Below, one piece after another: positions 41,868-52,096 of a stretch of DNA of 64,000 bases; the stretch's first letter is position 1, and every line of letters starts with the position of its first letter. The notes below the pieces were generated by a model, which saw only the letters and a program-made list of their open reading frames with translations, searched no databases and had not been told where the DNA came from. Position numbers and translations under genes: made by a program. This DNA comes from Balneolaceae bacterium (GTDB lineage Bacteria > Bacteroidota > Rhodothermia > Balneolales > Balneolaceae), in NCBI GenBank assembly GCA_017643365.1, contig JAEPNO010000013.1, forward strand, positions 1 to 64,000. Reading direction: 5' to 3'.

Positions 41868-43121
41868 TTAATTCGCTGCTTTCCACTCTTCAAGCAAAAG
41901 ACGCATCAACGAGTTTGCGGAATGTACACCAAGTTTTTGAATTTGGTCAATCGGAAGTTCATCGTTTACTTCAAACGTTAAAGCGTCGGCTCCGAAGGTG
42001 TGAAATAACCAGTTTTTTGAGATCGGTGACGAAGTATCAAACTCTTCTGATACAAAATTTAGTTCCGGTAGCTCAGCGTTCACTATTTCGAACCAGCGCT
42101 GGGTAAGATTATCCGGCGTGGTTACAATTTCGCTATTAATTGGGTAGAAAATATTCTCGTTAGTTGAATGGAAGTCGATACCATAATACACTCGTTTCGA
42201 CGGATCGTTGAGTATTGGGGTAAGAGCATATTGAACAGATCTTGTTTCAGGTTGATTGAAGTTCTGCCAATCACGATTTAAATCTACACCCTTGGCATTA
42301 TGGCGCCAATGCCCGTTAACCACACCATCGGGGTTGAGCATTGGATAAGCCTTTACCACAAAATGTTTTCTGAATTCGGTAGCCAAATCAGAATCGCCAA
42401 TTAAGGTGTTAAAGAATTCGCGATAAGTGAGAAATCCGGAAAACTCAGGCGGATGTTGTCGGCTCAAAAGCACCAAAACTCCGGCTTCGTCAACCTTAGT
42501 TTCATCCACAGTGTATTCAATAATAGCCCGATTTTGATTGGAGAATCCTACGGTATCAACTTCAATAAACGATTGGGTAAAATTCCGCGATTCGTGCAGT
42601 AATTCTGAATATCGGCTGTTATCCAGAAAATGTGCTGAAATTGTTTGTGGCTCGGTTTCTAGATACAGCCCAAAAGTGGTGCTTCCATTGGTGGTATCGT
42701 ACACTGCATTGTTGATAATATGCGTGGCCGACATACTGCCCATTTGGCGATATACTTTAGGAACATAACGATGGCGCCCCTGTTTGTACGCCAATCGTAA
42801 TTGGATAGGAATTGGTTCATCAGCCCAAATTTTAAACGCAAACCAAGGGCTGTTGTTTATGGGATAATTCTCCGGCTCGATGAGCACCTCATAGGTGGTT
42901 TCGTTAACTTGATAAAAATCAACGGCTCTAGCGCTTTCAAATTCGTTGGTAAGCCACACTTTTGGTTCACCCGCGCCAATAGTTCTTCGTTTCTGTGGAG
43001 TGATTTCTTTGCCGGTAGTATTAGTAACACCGGGCGGATCGTACGAGAATCCTGTAAACTCTTGTGATGATTTGCAAGAGACTAAGATTATCGAAACAAA
43101 TAACAGTAACTTCAGTTTCAT
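41868..43121 (-). CDS. M14-family zinc carboxypeptidase-like lipoprotein
   Basis: 417 residues with a lipoprotein signal (VSIILVSC). An N-terminal beta domain of about 150 residues precedes the catalytic domain, as in the cytosolic-carboxypeptidase-like M14 branch. The zinc motif is HPPE (LLSRQHPPEFSGF), with NPDGVVNGHWRHNAKGVDLN for substrate, the late histidine in GIDFHSTN, and catalytic E in LTFEVND. ATG 43121 is preferred because it starts directly before the signal peptide. Confidence 0.85.
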   Translation of the reverse strand: MKLKLLLFVSIILVSCKSSQEFTGFSYDPPGVTNTTGKEITPQKRRTIGAGEPKVWLTNEFESARAVDFYQVNETTYEVLIEPENYPINNSPWFAFKIWADEPIPIQLRLAYKQGRHRYVPKVYRQMGSMSATHIINNAVYDTTNGSTTFGLYLETEPQTISAHFLDNSRYSELLHESRNFTQSFIEVDTVGFSNQNRAIIEYTVDETKVDEAGVLVLLSRQHPPEFSGFLTYREFFNTLIGDSDLATEFRKHFVVKAYPMLNPDGVVNGHWRHNAKGVDLNRDWQNFNQPETRSVQYALTPILNDPSKRVYYGIDFHSTNENIFYPINSEIVTTPDNLTQRWFEIVNAELPELNFVSEEFDTSSPISKNWLFHTFGADALTFEVNDELPIDQIQKLGVHSANSLMRLLLEEWKAAN

Positions 43122-43238
43122 AATATTGATACCCATTTGCGTTTAAAATAGGAAGCTATCACGTGCTTTTAAACTTTTAAACTGCGTTTTATTAAAGAAA
43201 AGTTAGGAGTATACTGTTAAGCATTTTCAAGCCATATT

Positions 43239-45230
43239 TTGATCCGATTTTTATCCCAACATAGCATTATTTTACCGTTTATTATCTGCATCATGTTCGG
43301 GTTTTCTGCTCAAGTACTTGCGCAGGAAGAAGAGGACCCACCTCGTATCTGGAAAGTTGAAATTGAAGGTAATGAGCGCTTCGAGGATTTAGTGATAAAG
43401 CGATACATCGCAAACGAACGACCTGCATTTCTGAAAAGAATATTCAAAAGAAACTCAGCGGGTATGGAGGTCGATATTTTTGAGATTCGTAAAGATGTAA
43501 TCCGCATCGAGCGTTTTTATCAACGTAGGGGATACCCGGATGTAGAGGTAAGATTTGAGTTGAGAGACGATGGATCGCCCGATAGAAAAGAACTTACTAT
43601 TGTGATAAACGAAGGTGAACCGCTGATTATCCGAAATGTTGAAATTGAAATCGATGCTGATGAAACAACCCGAGCGTATATTCTAGAAAGCAGCGAATAC
43701 AATCGTACCGTAAACAGGGTGCCCTTTCGTGAAGGTCGAAGATTCCAGCAGATTGAAGAATCTGAAGTGGTGGGTACATTTACACGAGCACTTAAAAATA
43801 TTGGTTTTGTGTATGCAAATACTTCTGTTGTAGTGAATGTTGATTCAGCGGCGAACGAAGCAAAAATTACCATTAAAAATACGCCCGGTCCACGAACTCG
43901 AATTACTTCGATCGAAATTGAAGGCAATGAATCACTAAATGATGACATCATCATTCGCGAAACCGGTTTGAAGATCGGTCAAATTTATTCTGAGAATAGA
44001 ATCAGAGACGCCCAACGAGAAGTTTTTAAGCATCATTTGTTTAGGCTTGCACTCATGTCGGTGCCCGATCAACCAAAAGACACATCGTTAGTTTTAAAAT
44101 TACGTGTTAAAGAATTATCTCTTCGCTCCTGGCGAATTCGAGGTGGAATCGGGGATTTTGATCGACTAGATGAATCAATAACATTGAATAATTTCTGGAA
44201 ATTACTCCGCGGTCAGGCAACTTGGGTTCACAGAAATGTGGCGGGTAAAGGCACTCAGTTTAGTTCCTCAGGCAGGCTTTCTTATTACGAAAAAGGACTA
44301 AGTGCCGAGTATCTAATCCCGTATGTGTTTAACACCAAAAGCAGTTTCAATATCAGTCCATTTATCGAAAACAGAATTGAGCCTTCGTATTCGATTACCA
44401 CCGGAGGGTTAATAAACACGTTGGGATACGAGTACAACCGTAGTTTAACGGGTACCTTCTCTTACGAATTCGCACTCAATAATGAGTATGATATCACCAA
44501 CAATGGAAACGTGGATGTAAGTGCCGTTCTCCCGGATAGCGTGCTTAATTACAACATCTCTAGTTTCTCGTTTAATATGTACTACGCCCGTGGTTTAAGC
44601 AGAGGGAGAAGGGGGCTGATCGTACAGCCATATTTGGAACTATCCGGTTTGTTTGGTGAATCTACTTTTAGTTTCCAAAAAGCAGCACTAGATGTTCGAA
44701 AGTACACCGAGCTAACCAATAAATTGGTGTTGGCAACGCGTGTGCAAGCAGGAGCTATTTACTATTCCAAACAAGATTCACTCCCGGCTGATATCGAATT
44801 TTATGCAGGGGGAACAAACTCCGTTCGTGGTTTTAGTAGGCGCGATTTAGGCCCGAAACAAGCTATCGTATCCGAAGCAGATGATGGGTCGGGGCAACAA
44901 GAAGTTAATTTTGTGCCGGTGGGTGGAAAAGCCATGTTCACATTTAATGTTGAGCTAAGGCAGCAACTAGATCGTTTACTCAAGGGATTTGGCATTGCTA
45001 CCTTTTTAGATGGAGGTCAAGTTTGGTCTGGATTAAAAAGACTGGATGATCGGGAAATTCAATATAGTACCGGCGGCGGAATACGCTACCAAACTCCGAT
45101 TGGCCCGCTCCGCGTAGATTTGGCCTATATTTTAAATCCAACCGACAAAGACCTTGAGGTAATAACCGGAATACAGGATATCCCCGGGCGACGATGGAGA
45201 ATTCACTTTAGTATTGGGCAAGCGTTTTAA
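43239..45230 (+). CDS. tamA: BamA/TamA-family outer-membrane protein
   Basis: A 663-residue Omp85 protein. A TTG start gives a signal peptide (LPFIICIMFGFSAQVLAQ). POTRA-type domains follow (VEIEGNERFEDLVIKRYI; VEIEIDADETTRAYI; IEIEGNESLNDDIIIRETG). The C-terminal half is a 16-strand barrel with GTNSVRGFSRRDLGP (the VRGF motif) and last strand RIHFSIGQAF. Adjacency to the TamB-like gene (stop/start TAATG) makes TamA the best call. Confidence 0.87.
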   Translation: MIRFLSQHSIILPFIICIMFGFSAQVLAQEEEDPPRIWKVEIEGNERFEDLVIKRYIANERPAFLKRIFKRNSAGMEVDIFEIRKDVIRIERFYQRRGYPDVEVRFELRDDGSPDRKELTIVINEGEPLIIRNVEIEIDADETTRAYILESSEYNRTVNRVPFREGRRFQQIEESEVVGTFTRALKNIGFVYANTSVVVNVDSAANEAKITIKNTPGPRTRITSIEIEGNESLNDDIIIRETGLKIGQIYSENRIRDAQREVFKHHLFRLALMSVPDQPKDTSLVLKLRVKELSLRSWRIRGGIGDFDRLDESITLNNFWKLLRGQATWVHRNVAGKGTQFSSSGRLSYYEKGLSAEYLIPYVFNTKSSFNISPFIENRIEPSYSITTGGLINTLGYEYNRSLTGTFSYEFALNNEYDITNNGNVDVSAVLPDSVLNYNISSFSFNMYYARGLSRGRRGLIVQPYLELSGLFGESTFSFQKAALDVRKYTELTNKLVLATRVQAGAIYYSKQDSLPADIEFYAGGTNSVRGFSRRDLGPKQAIVSEADDGSGQQEVNFVPVGGKAMFTFNVELRQQLDRLLKGFGIATFLDGGQVWSGLKRLDDREIQYSTGGGIRYQTPIGPLRVDLAYILNPTDKDLEVITGIQDIPGRRWRIHFSIGQAF

Positions 45231-48200
45231 TGGCAGAAAATCAACAACATAGCTTTCCTTGGTTTAAAACAATTGCAATTACTTTGGCGATTGTAATTGG
45301 GGCATTTTTTGCAGGACTTTGGCTGATAAACAGTGAATGGCTTTTCAATAAAATCGAAGAAAAAATAGAGGAAAAAGCCTCCGAAGCTTTAGAAGCTGAC
45401 TTTGATATCAGAAACTTGCATGGTGATCTTTTCTCTCATCTGATATTTGAAGGGATTAGCTGGCAGAAAGCAGAAAACAATATTAAAATCGGCGAGATCC
45501 GAATCGATTATACCATTAAAGAGGTGCTGTTTGGGGATGTGAATATCCGGGGCATTTATGTGGATTCTGTGTTGGCCAGTTTTAACAATCCCAACCTGGA
45601 GGAATTGATCCCCACTCAAGATGACGAAGAGTCGGAATATACCTTTGTGATAGACATTTTGTCGATAAGTGATCTTCGCACGGAATACCGCGATGAGGAA
45701 TACTTTAAAGACACAGCGCTTGTTGTTGATGATTTTCAACTGGTTTCGGAATTACAAATCGGCGAAACAAACAGTGTTAGCATTCAGGATCTTTCCTTTA
45801 TGATCGAAAGTGGGAAATTACCCGGCGATTTAATGGTTGGATTACAAGGGGCTGTTGATGACCAAGAAATTAAACTCAACGATATCATTCTTAAACTCGG
45901 TTCAACCATCCTGAATGGGCAACTTGATGCCAATCTTTCAAACGAATCGCTGGGTAGCCGTTTTGCCGGAAACCCGGTGTATCAGCAAACCATTACCGAA
46001 TGGACAGATAAAGAATTAAACGCCGACGATTTTGATGTTCGTCTAAGTTTAGAAGGGACTTTTAAGGATTTCGAGATTACCGTTTCTGTTGAAAGCGCCA
46101 ACATTGATGAAGGCGAAGTTAGAGCTCACCTAATATCAGAGCCGAACTGGACGGTTAAAGAAATTGAACTGAATGCAGCGTATTTAAATTTTGATCAGGT
46201 GTTAAATGACAGTACCTATGCTGCAACCGGCCCGGTACGTTTTCACTGGGAGGGTACAATTGAACCGGCAGAAGAGGAATATTCAGGCGATTGGATTGCG
46301 GAATTATCGAATCCTTATTGGAATCAGTATCAATTTAAGAACATGGTTTGGGAAGGCACTATCGATGACGGTGAAGTGGAATCGTTGCTAAAAGTTGAGG
46401 CCGAAAGTGACCAACTTTTTTATGCCGAAACCGAAATTACTGAGCTCTTTGATGAAGTCCCAAATTGGTGGGTAAAATTTGAATTGGTAGACATAAATCC
46501 AAGTTCTTGGATCGAAGAATCAGCCCTGGATGCTTCGATGACTCTGTCCGGTGAAGTGGAAGGTTTTGGATGGGCCTTACCGGATTCCGGTTGGACATAT
46601 ACAATTGCAAACCAACGATTAAACAATGATTCAGCCATTCCAATTCAAGTTTACGATGAAGAGATAAACGAGCTTAAATTAAGTGGTGAAATCGGCAAAT
46701 TAAAAACCATAGCCGACATTGAAATCGACCAGGAAGGGAATGGGCTAACCGGCGATTTTCAGGCAACCAATTTATTTAGCGAACTACCACAGTACAGTTA
46801 TTTCCTCGAGTTTGATTCCATTGATGTGGGGAAATTCAAGACTCTGGAAGGGAATTCGACCAATATAAACGGCAGCTTTTATGGAATTGGAAATGGAAAA
46901 ACACTAGAAACCATTCACTTGTTTGGAACGCTATCCATTACCGAAAGTGAGATAAACAACGCCCGCCTCGACACCTTCAAAAGTGCCATCAATTTAGATG
47001 AAGGGTTGCTAATTATAAACGAAGGAACCATTGAAAGTGAAATTGCGAAAGGGAATATTCAAGGTCAGCGCAATCTCTTTGATTTTTCTGATCCTGATAA
47101 CCGCTTAAGCCTGAATCTTGAATTGTTGAACTCTCAACCTTTGGCAGGATTTTTTGACCTCACAACCTTGCAAGCTACAGGAACGGTTTCCGGCGAAATA
47201 ACAGAAGTTCCGGATGTGGGCTTAGAAGGAACATTCAATTTGAACTTAAATGATATACAGGTTGATTCCCTTTTTAAAGCCATATCGGTGATTGGTGATG
47301 CAAAACTAGGGCTGGGCGAACGCATCGATTTTGATGCAGGCTTATCTATCGAGCAACCGCGCATACAAGATATTGAGCTGCAGGATGTGATGTTGGATGT
47401 AATCGGGCAAACCACTTCGGATACCTTAACTGCGAACTTGGATGTAACCATTACCGGAAGCGACCGTGGCAGATTGGTTCAAAAAGCTGAAATCAAAAAA
47501 GATTTAAATGCTTTGGTGATGGATCTCCACTTTACTCAGTTTGATTTCATTACTCCGGAGTCGGACCTCGTATTACAAAAGCCGTTTAATATTCGATTAA
47601 CCGAAAATAGCTTTGGAACCGATACCTTGGTGTTGTCTTCCGAAAAAGGAGCATTTCTCGAATTTTCAATCCCATACGTAACCGAAACGGATAAGGAAAT
47701 GATTCTTTCAGGGAGTGATTTTGACATCGGTTTGATTCAAGAAATTGTGTTGGGAGAGCGGTATTTAGATGGATTGCTTTCCGCTGATGTTTCCTATCAA
47801 CAAGTAGAAAACCAAACCACAGGAAAAGGGCATGTGGTTATTAGTCAGATCGATTATGACGGCACAATTGCCGACAGTTTAGTTGCTGAGTTTGAAATAA
47901 AGGATGAACGCCTCCAATTTGAAACTGCCCTAAGCTGGGATTCTAAAGAAATGATTACCGGATCAGCTAACGTGCCGTTTGTTATTGATACGGACGCTTT
48001 AGACAATGAATTCTTTAACCGTTCTGTTGAAGGTTCGTTAACAGTTCAGCCTACAAATTTGGTACGATTTAAAAAGTTACTCGCCGATCTTGGAATCGAA
48101 AATACGACCGGAGTTGCCTCCTTCGAAAGTTCAATGAGTGGAACCGCAGGCACCCCATTATTTACCGGGAAATTAACCATTGATGAACCGGTTCTCTCCG

Positions 48201-49681
48201 GAATTTCTATAAATTCGATTAATTCTGAATTTGAATACAGTGCAGAGCGGCAAACACTGGATATAAAAAGCGAGATTTTTGCAGCAAATACAACGGCTGC
48301 TGAGATTACCGTTGCTTATCCATTCGAAATCGATTTTGAAACGCTTGAATTCAAGCTTCCCGGCGAAGATGACCAACTTGATATTAAAGCAGTGAGTAAT
48401 AATTTAAATCTGGCGCTATTCGAAGATTTCTTGGATCCCAATTATGTTTCGAAATTAAAAGGAGTACTCAATGCCGACATAACCTTCGCCGGCACAATTG
48501 GCGATATTGAACCAAATGGGTTCATCAATATTAAAAATGCTGCTTTTGATGTGCCATATTCAGGCATTCAATTGCGTAACATTAATTCTCAAATTAATGT
48601 TGATGCCAGCAAACTTACTATAAAGCGTGTTTATGCCGAAAGTGGAAGAGGTAGGTTTTCTGCAAGCGGTACCGCTGCTTTAGATGGTCTTTCGCCATCT
48701 GATATCAATATCAAAACGGATGCTCGGTTGTTCGAAATTTCGAATACGCGAGATATGAAGCTGGTTATTGATTTAGATGCATCCATGAAAGGAGAGCTCT
48801 TGCAGCCGGATCTTTCGGGAGAATTGATAGTGAATAGTGGCTACTATTATTTAAGCAATTTCGGCGAAGAAGCAATCGAAGAGATCGAATTGGAAGATGA
48901 AGGCATCGATTCGTTTGCTCCATTTGATTCCCTTGCAATTGATATGACCTTGGAACTGAGGCGAGATTTTTTCGTCCGCTCCCGAGATTACTTAGACCTC
49001 CAACTTGAACCGATAGGGACCCTCGAGATTGCTAAAGAACGTGATGAAGATATTCGTTTATTCGGATCATTGAACGCCGATCAGGGGTATATTCGTCCAC
49101 TCGGCAAACGTTTTGAAATTGAGCGAGGCACCTTTCAATTTATAGGGGAATATGACAATCCCGAGTTGGATATCCGAAGTGCGTATGTGCCTCAAACTCG
49201 CCAAAAAGGGGAATCCGTGATCTTGTATTACGTGATTACTGGAACGGCTGAAAATCCGGAATTTAGTTTCGAAAGCGAGCCGGAAATGGAGCAATCGGAT
49301 GTGATTTGCCACACTTTGTTTAATAAGCCATGCTATTCGTTAGATTCGTGGCAAAGTGTGCTTGCCGAGGGTAACGATGCAATGGCGTTTCAGGCTTTAG
49401 CTGATGTCATCCTCGACGAAGTTGAATCGATCGCTACCAGAGAATTAGGTGTTGATGTAGTTCAAATAGACAACTCCGGACAAAATGGAGCAACGGCTAT
49501 TAGAACCGGGTGGTATCTGAATGAGCGAACATTCTTTTCCATCATAAATGAGATCACCAGTTCCACTCCAAAAACGCTATTTGTTTTGGAATATATCCTC
49601 AATGAAAATTGGGATCTTATCATAACCCAAGGCGATGATTCCCGGCAAGGCATAGATGTTCGCTATCAATTCGACTACTAG
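45230..49681 (+). CDS. tamB: TamB-family translocation/assembly or lipid-transport protein
   Basis: A 1483-residue protein with one N-terminal membrane anchor (IAITLAIVIGAFFAGLWLI). A very long stretch of beta strands follows, with no catalytic motif, as in AsmA-like bridge proteins. The C-terminal ~350 residues match the TamB (DUF490) domain: GDIEPNGFINIKNAAFDVPY, GRGRFSASGTAALDG, LNADQGYIRPLGKRFEI. TamB-type proteins span the periplasm, moving lipids or helping outer-membrane protein insertion. Translationally coupled to tamA. Confidence 0.9.
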   Translation: MAENQQHSFPWFKTIAITLAIVIGAFFAGLWLINSEWLFNKIEEKIEEKASEALEADFDIRNLHGDLFSHLIFEGISWQKAENNIKIGEIRIDYTIKEVLFGDVNIRGIYVDSVLASFNNPNLEELIPTQDDEESEYTFVIDILSISDLRTEYRDEEYFKDTALVVDDFQLVSELQIGETNSVSIQDLSFMIESGKLPGDLMVGLQGAVDDQEIKLNDIILKLGSTILNGQLDANLSNESLGSRFAGNPVYQQTITEWTDKELNADDFDVRLSLEGTFKDFEITVSVESANIDEGEVRAHLISEPNWTVKEIELNAAYLNFDQVLNDSTYAATGPVRFHWEGTIEPAEEEYSGDWIAELSNPYWNQYQFKNMVWEGTIDDGEVESLLKVEAESDQLFYAETEITELFDEVPNWWVKFELVDINPSSWIEESALDASMTLSGEVEGFGWALPDSGWTYTIANQRLNNDSAIPIQVYDEEINELKLSGEIGKLKTIADIEIDQEGNGLTGDFQATNLFSELPQYSYFLEFDSIDVGKFKTLEGNSTNINGSFYGIGNGKTLETIHLFGTLSITESEINNARLDTFKSAINLDEGLLIINEGTIESEIAKGNIQGQRNLFDFSDPDNRLSLNLELLNSQPLAGFFDLTTLQATGTVSGEITEVPDVGLEGTFNLNLNDIQVDSLFKAISVIGDAKLGLGERIDFDAGLSIEQPRIQDIELQDVMLDVIGQTTSDTLTANLDVTITGSDRGRLVQKAEIKKDLNALVMDLHFTQFDFITPESDLVLQKPFNIRLTENSFGTDTLVLSSEKGAFLEFSIPYVTETDKEMILSGSDFDIGLIQEIVLGERYLDGLLSADVSYQQVENQTTGKGHVVISQIDYDGTIADSLVAEFEIKDERLQFETALSWDSKEMITGSANVPFVIDTDALDNEFFNRSVEGSLTVQPTNLVRFKKLLADLGIENTTGVASFESSMSGTAGTPLFTGKLTIDEPVLSGISINSINSEFEYSAERQTLDIKSEIFAANTTAAEITVAYPFEIDFETLEFKLPGEDDQLDIKAVSNNLNLALFEDFLDPNYVSKLKGVLNADITFAGTIGDIEPNGFINIKNAAFDVPYSGIQLRNINSQINVDASKLTIKRVYAESGRGRFSASGTAALDGLSPSDINIKTDARLFEISNTRDMKLVIDLDASMKGELLQPDLSGELIVNSGYYYLSNFGEEAIEEIELEDEGIDSFAPFDSLAIDMTLELRRDFFVRSRDYLDLQLEPIGTLEIAKERDEDIRLFGSLNADQGYIRPLGKRFEIERGTFQFIGEYDNPELDIRSAYVPQTRQKGESVILYYVITGTAENPEFSFESEPEMEQSDVICHTLFNKPCYSLDSWQSVLAEGNDAMAFQALADVILDEVESIATRELGVDVVQIDNSGQNGATAIRTGWYLNERTFFSIINEITSSTPKTLFVLEYILNENWDLIITQGDDSRQGIDVRYQFDY

Positions 49682-49858
49682 AAAAAAGCGACGCGAAATC
49701 TAATTCCACCTCATCAAATTATGACCTCATCTACACCTGCCTCAAATAATGAGTTTCGGTGCATAAATATCTTTTCCTTCGCATGGAGAAGGACTCGTTG
49801 ATATAGAATTGTGGTAAACTCGAATTGAGTGAACTCTGAGAAACATCGGTTTCTTATT

Positions 49859-49909
49859 CCCCTCCAGTGGAGGGGTGCCCACCGAACGGTGGGCGGGGTG
49901 GTGTTGAAC
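49859..49909. repeat. Intergenic palindromic repeat, copy 1
   Basis: Two consecutive hairpins: CCCCTCC-AGT-GGAGGGG (49859-49875) and GCCCACC-GAAC-GGTGGGC (49877-49894), then GGGGTGGT. Both stems are perfect. It could also act as a two-way terminator between tamB and the metallo-hydrolase gene. Confidence 0.7.
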
Positions 49910-49992
49910 AATTGAACAATCGAACACGCGAACTTCGAACTCTGAGAAGTACGAATGTGCGAATCAAGAATTACGAATTTCGATTTATTCAA

Positions 49993-50058
49993 TTCCCCTC
50001 CATTGGAAGGGTGGCACGACGGTTCCTGAGCATGTCGAAAGAGTCGTGACGGGGTGGT
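49993..50058. repeat. Intergenic palindromic repeat, copy 2
   Basis: CCCCTCCATTGGAAGGG, then CACGAC (50015-50020) pairing with GTCGTG (50043-50048) around a loop of GGTTCCTGAGCATGTCGAAA, then GGGGTGGTTA. Same order as copy 1, but with a different second hairpin. Confidence 0.65.
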
Positions 50059-50082
50059 TACAGTAGCCTGCGAATCGAAAAA

Positions 50083-50991
50083 TTATTTATTCGTCAACTC
50101 ATCATAAGCCGTATTCAACTCAAAATCGAGGCCAAGAAACCAACCTTCGAAAGCAAATTCTTCGAATCCGGGAAGCACTTCGGTACGGGCAATTTCTTCC
50201 TTCGATTTACCTGCATCAATGCCTTTTTGTACGAAACTCAGAAGTTCTTCAAGAAAGTCACTCATCACAATAACATCGCCTTTTGAGCCGGTTACGCCAT
50301 ACTTAGGATTTCCATGCCCAAAAATGTAGATAGCATCGTTTGGCAGGTCATCCGCCGTTGATCGAAGCACTTGCACCCAATTTGTGATGTTAGCTCCGGC
50401 GCCCGGATCGATGTACGGATACGCACGATTGAAAACTAGATCACCCATGTGAGCAACGTTAGCATTCTCGAAGTAAATCACAGAATCGCCACCGGTGTGG
50501 GCAGGACCGTAATGCGTAAGATGCACCGTTTCGTCCCCTAAATCCTGACTCCATTTGTCCGCAAAAGTCATGTCGGCATATACTTGAGCATCTACCGTTT
50601 CCTGATCGCGACTTTCTGCCGCCGTTTTTTGATAGCCCGGCACATTTTCGTGAGCTACAATGTGTGAGGTAAAACCTTTGAACGCCGAATTACCTGCTGT
50701 ATGATCACCATGATGATGCGAGTTGATGAGATAATCCATTTTACGGGAAGTCATATCCTTAACGCCGGCAATAAAATTAGCTGCTGTCTCGGGATATTGG
50801 GAATCTACGGCAACCAGGGCATTGTCGTTCATCAACCAACCTATAGTGCCGCCACGTTCACGGTACATGCCAACGCCACGCCTGATTTCTGTGAAATTTG
50901 ATCGTTTTGCTATGCTCGAAAAAGTAGGAAATGGCATTAGTGCGGCCGCACCAACAAGTGCGGTGTTTCGAAGAAAATCAGATCGTTTCAT
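50083..50991 (-). CDS. Metallo-beta-lactamase-fold hydrolase, exported
   Basis: A 302-residue MBL-fold protein. The dinuclear zinc motif HxHxDH is at 92-97 (SHHHGDHTAG), with later ligands in HYGPAHTGGD and HMGDLVF. The N-terminus (MKRSDFLRNTALVGAAALMP) resembles a twin-arginine-like or Sec signal but has only K-R, so export is probable rather than certain. The family includes quorum-quenching and lactamase-like enzymes; the substrate is unknown. Confidence 0.87.
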   Translation of the reverse strand: MKRSDFLRNTALVGAAALMPFPTFSSIAKRSNFTEIRRGVGMYRERGGTIGWLMNDNALVAVDSQYPETAANFIAGVKDMTSRKMDYLINSHHHGDHTAGNSAFKGFTSHIVAHENVPGYQKTAAESRDQETVDAQVYADMTFADKWSQDLGDETVHLTHYGPAHTGGDSVIYFENANVAHMGDLVFNRAYPYIDPGAGANITNWVQVLRSTADDLPNDAIYIFGHGNPKYGVTGSKGDVIVMSDFLEELLSFVQKGIDAGKSKEEIARTEVLPGFEEFAFEGWFLGLDFELNTAYDELTNK

Positions 50992-51006
50992 ATGTAGTTG
51001 GTTTGG

Positions 51007-51642
51007 TTAATCGAGCGAGCCCAGGTAGCGACCCTTCACAAAATTTATAGCCAGCAATAGATTCATGCAAATCGCAGCCAAAATAGAATAAACTACCGAC
51101 CAGAAATCAACAACAAAAAATGCACAAATAATGATGGCAGTGTCTACAACCATTTGAAAACGCCCAGCGTTTACATCGTGGTATTTTTGCAAATAGAGTG
51201 ATACAATGTTCACTCCTCCTAAGCTGGCTTTATGCCGGAAAAGCATCAAAACGCCCGTTCCGATAGTTAATCCGCCGAAAACAGCGCCAAACCAAGGGGT
51301 TATTTCTCCAAACTCAAAAACTCGAGGTATAAGCTCGGTAAATGCCGATAAAAGAAATACAGCAGTGAAAGTTTTTAGCGTAAAAGGTATTCCGAGCCTC
51401 CAGATTGCAAGTGTATAAAAGGGAAGGTTTAACACAAAAAATACTTGCCCAAAGCTGAAATCTGTGTAGTACGAAATCAAAAAAGCGAAACCGGCAGTAC
51501 CACCGGTTAATAATTTAAGTTCCGTAAAAATAGCTACTCCAAAAGCAACGAGTAGCGAACCGATCAACAATGCTTGAAAATCTTCAAAGGCAGAGTGTTT
51601 TTTTAATTTTGGATCGATGGTAATGGTTTCAGTTTTTGCCAT
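51007..51642 (-). CDS. YitT-family membrane protein
   Basis: A 211-residue inner-membrane protein with five to six hydrophobic segments. The family features LKLLTGGTAGFAFLISY and GLTIGTGVLMLFRHKASLGG are present, with a missing C-terminal cytoplasmic DUF2179 domain that longer members carry. The function is unknown. It overlaps the GroES-like gene by TAATG, so the two are coupled. Confidence 0.9.
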   Translation of the reverse strand: MAKTETITIDPKLKKHSAFEDFQALLIGSLLVAFGVAIFTELKLLTGGTAGFAFLISYYTDFSFGQVFFVLNLPFYTLAIWRLGIPFTLKTFTAVFLLSAFTELIPRVFEFGEITPWFGAVFGGLTIGTGVLMLFRHKASLGGVNIVSLYLQKYHDVNAGRFQMVVDTAIIICAFFVVDFWSVVYSILAAICMNLLLAINFVKGRYLGSLD

Positions 51643-52013
51643 TACCCGCCTAGTTCATCTCTGATCAGAAGCAAAATCGCCGAATGAGGAACAATCAAAT
51701 AAGTCTCATTCTCGAACTTTATTTCATGGGCTCGACTTTTCAGGAAAATCGCCAAATCACCTTCTTCGGCTTGCATGCCAATGTACTTGGTGTCTTCAGA
51801 GCCTTTCCAGGCTTCTTCAACTTCCATATTTGGGATTGGATAGCCCGGACCGGTCTTTAAAATGTAACCGCTTTGTATTTCTTCTTTCTCTTTTACGGAT
51901 GCCGGAAGCACCAAACCACTGCGGGTGTGGGTTTCTAAATCACGAGGTTTAATCAATACCCGATCGCCGACTACAATAAAGTTTTCGATCGAATTTAAAT
52001 ATTGTTGAATCAT
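51642..52013 (-). CDS. GroES-like (Cpn10-fold) protein
   Basis: A 123-residue protein with the Cpn10 core GDRVLIKPRD at about 17 and a C-terminal strand pattern EGDLAIFLKSRAHEIKFENE ending in SAILLLIRD. It has a variant mobile-loop region (THTRSGLVLPASVKEKEE) and an insertion WKGSEDTKYIGMQ. No groEL lies nearby. It could be a specialised co-chaperonin homologue rather than the housekeeping one. Confidence 0.8.
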   Translation of the reverse strand: MIQQYLNSIENFIVVGDRVLIKPRDLETHTRSGLVLPASVKEKEEIQSGYILKTGPGYPIPNMEVEEAWKGSEDTKYIGMQAEEGDLAIFLKSRAHEIKFENETYLIVPHSAILLLIRDELGG

Positions 52014-52096
52014 TGTGTTAATTAATACGAAATGGGAACTTGAGAACTTTGGTTTCGATGATCAACTAACAGCAAACACAATGCCAGCATTCTACC

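Larger units (their letters stand above)
49682..50082. other. Intergenic region with palindromic repeats, no gene
   Basis: A 400-bp gap between convergent genes. It holds two members of a GC-rich palindromic repeat family at 49859-49909 and 49993-50058, and short AT-rich sequence around them. No coding frame with credible start and composition is seen. Confidence 0.6.

Noticed and set aside
45389-45739. Open frame on the minus strand inside the tamB gene
   Set aside because: It is a shadow of the long plus-strand gene. It lacks family similarity and a ribosome site.
49714-49992. Minus-strand frames of 60-90 codons between tamB and the metallo-hydrolase gene
   Set aside because: They are made of the palindromic repeats and low-quality sequence, with no family match or start signal.
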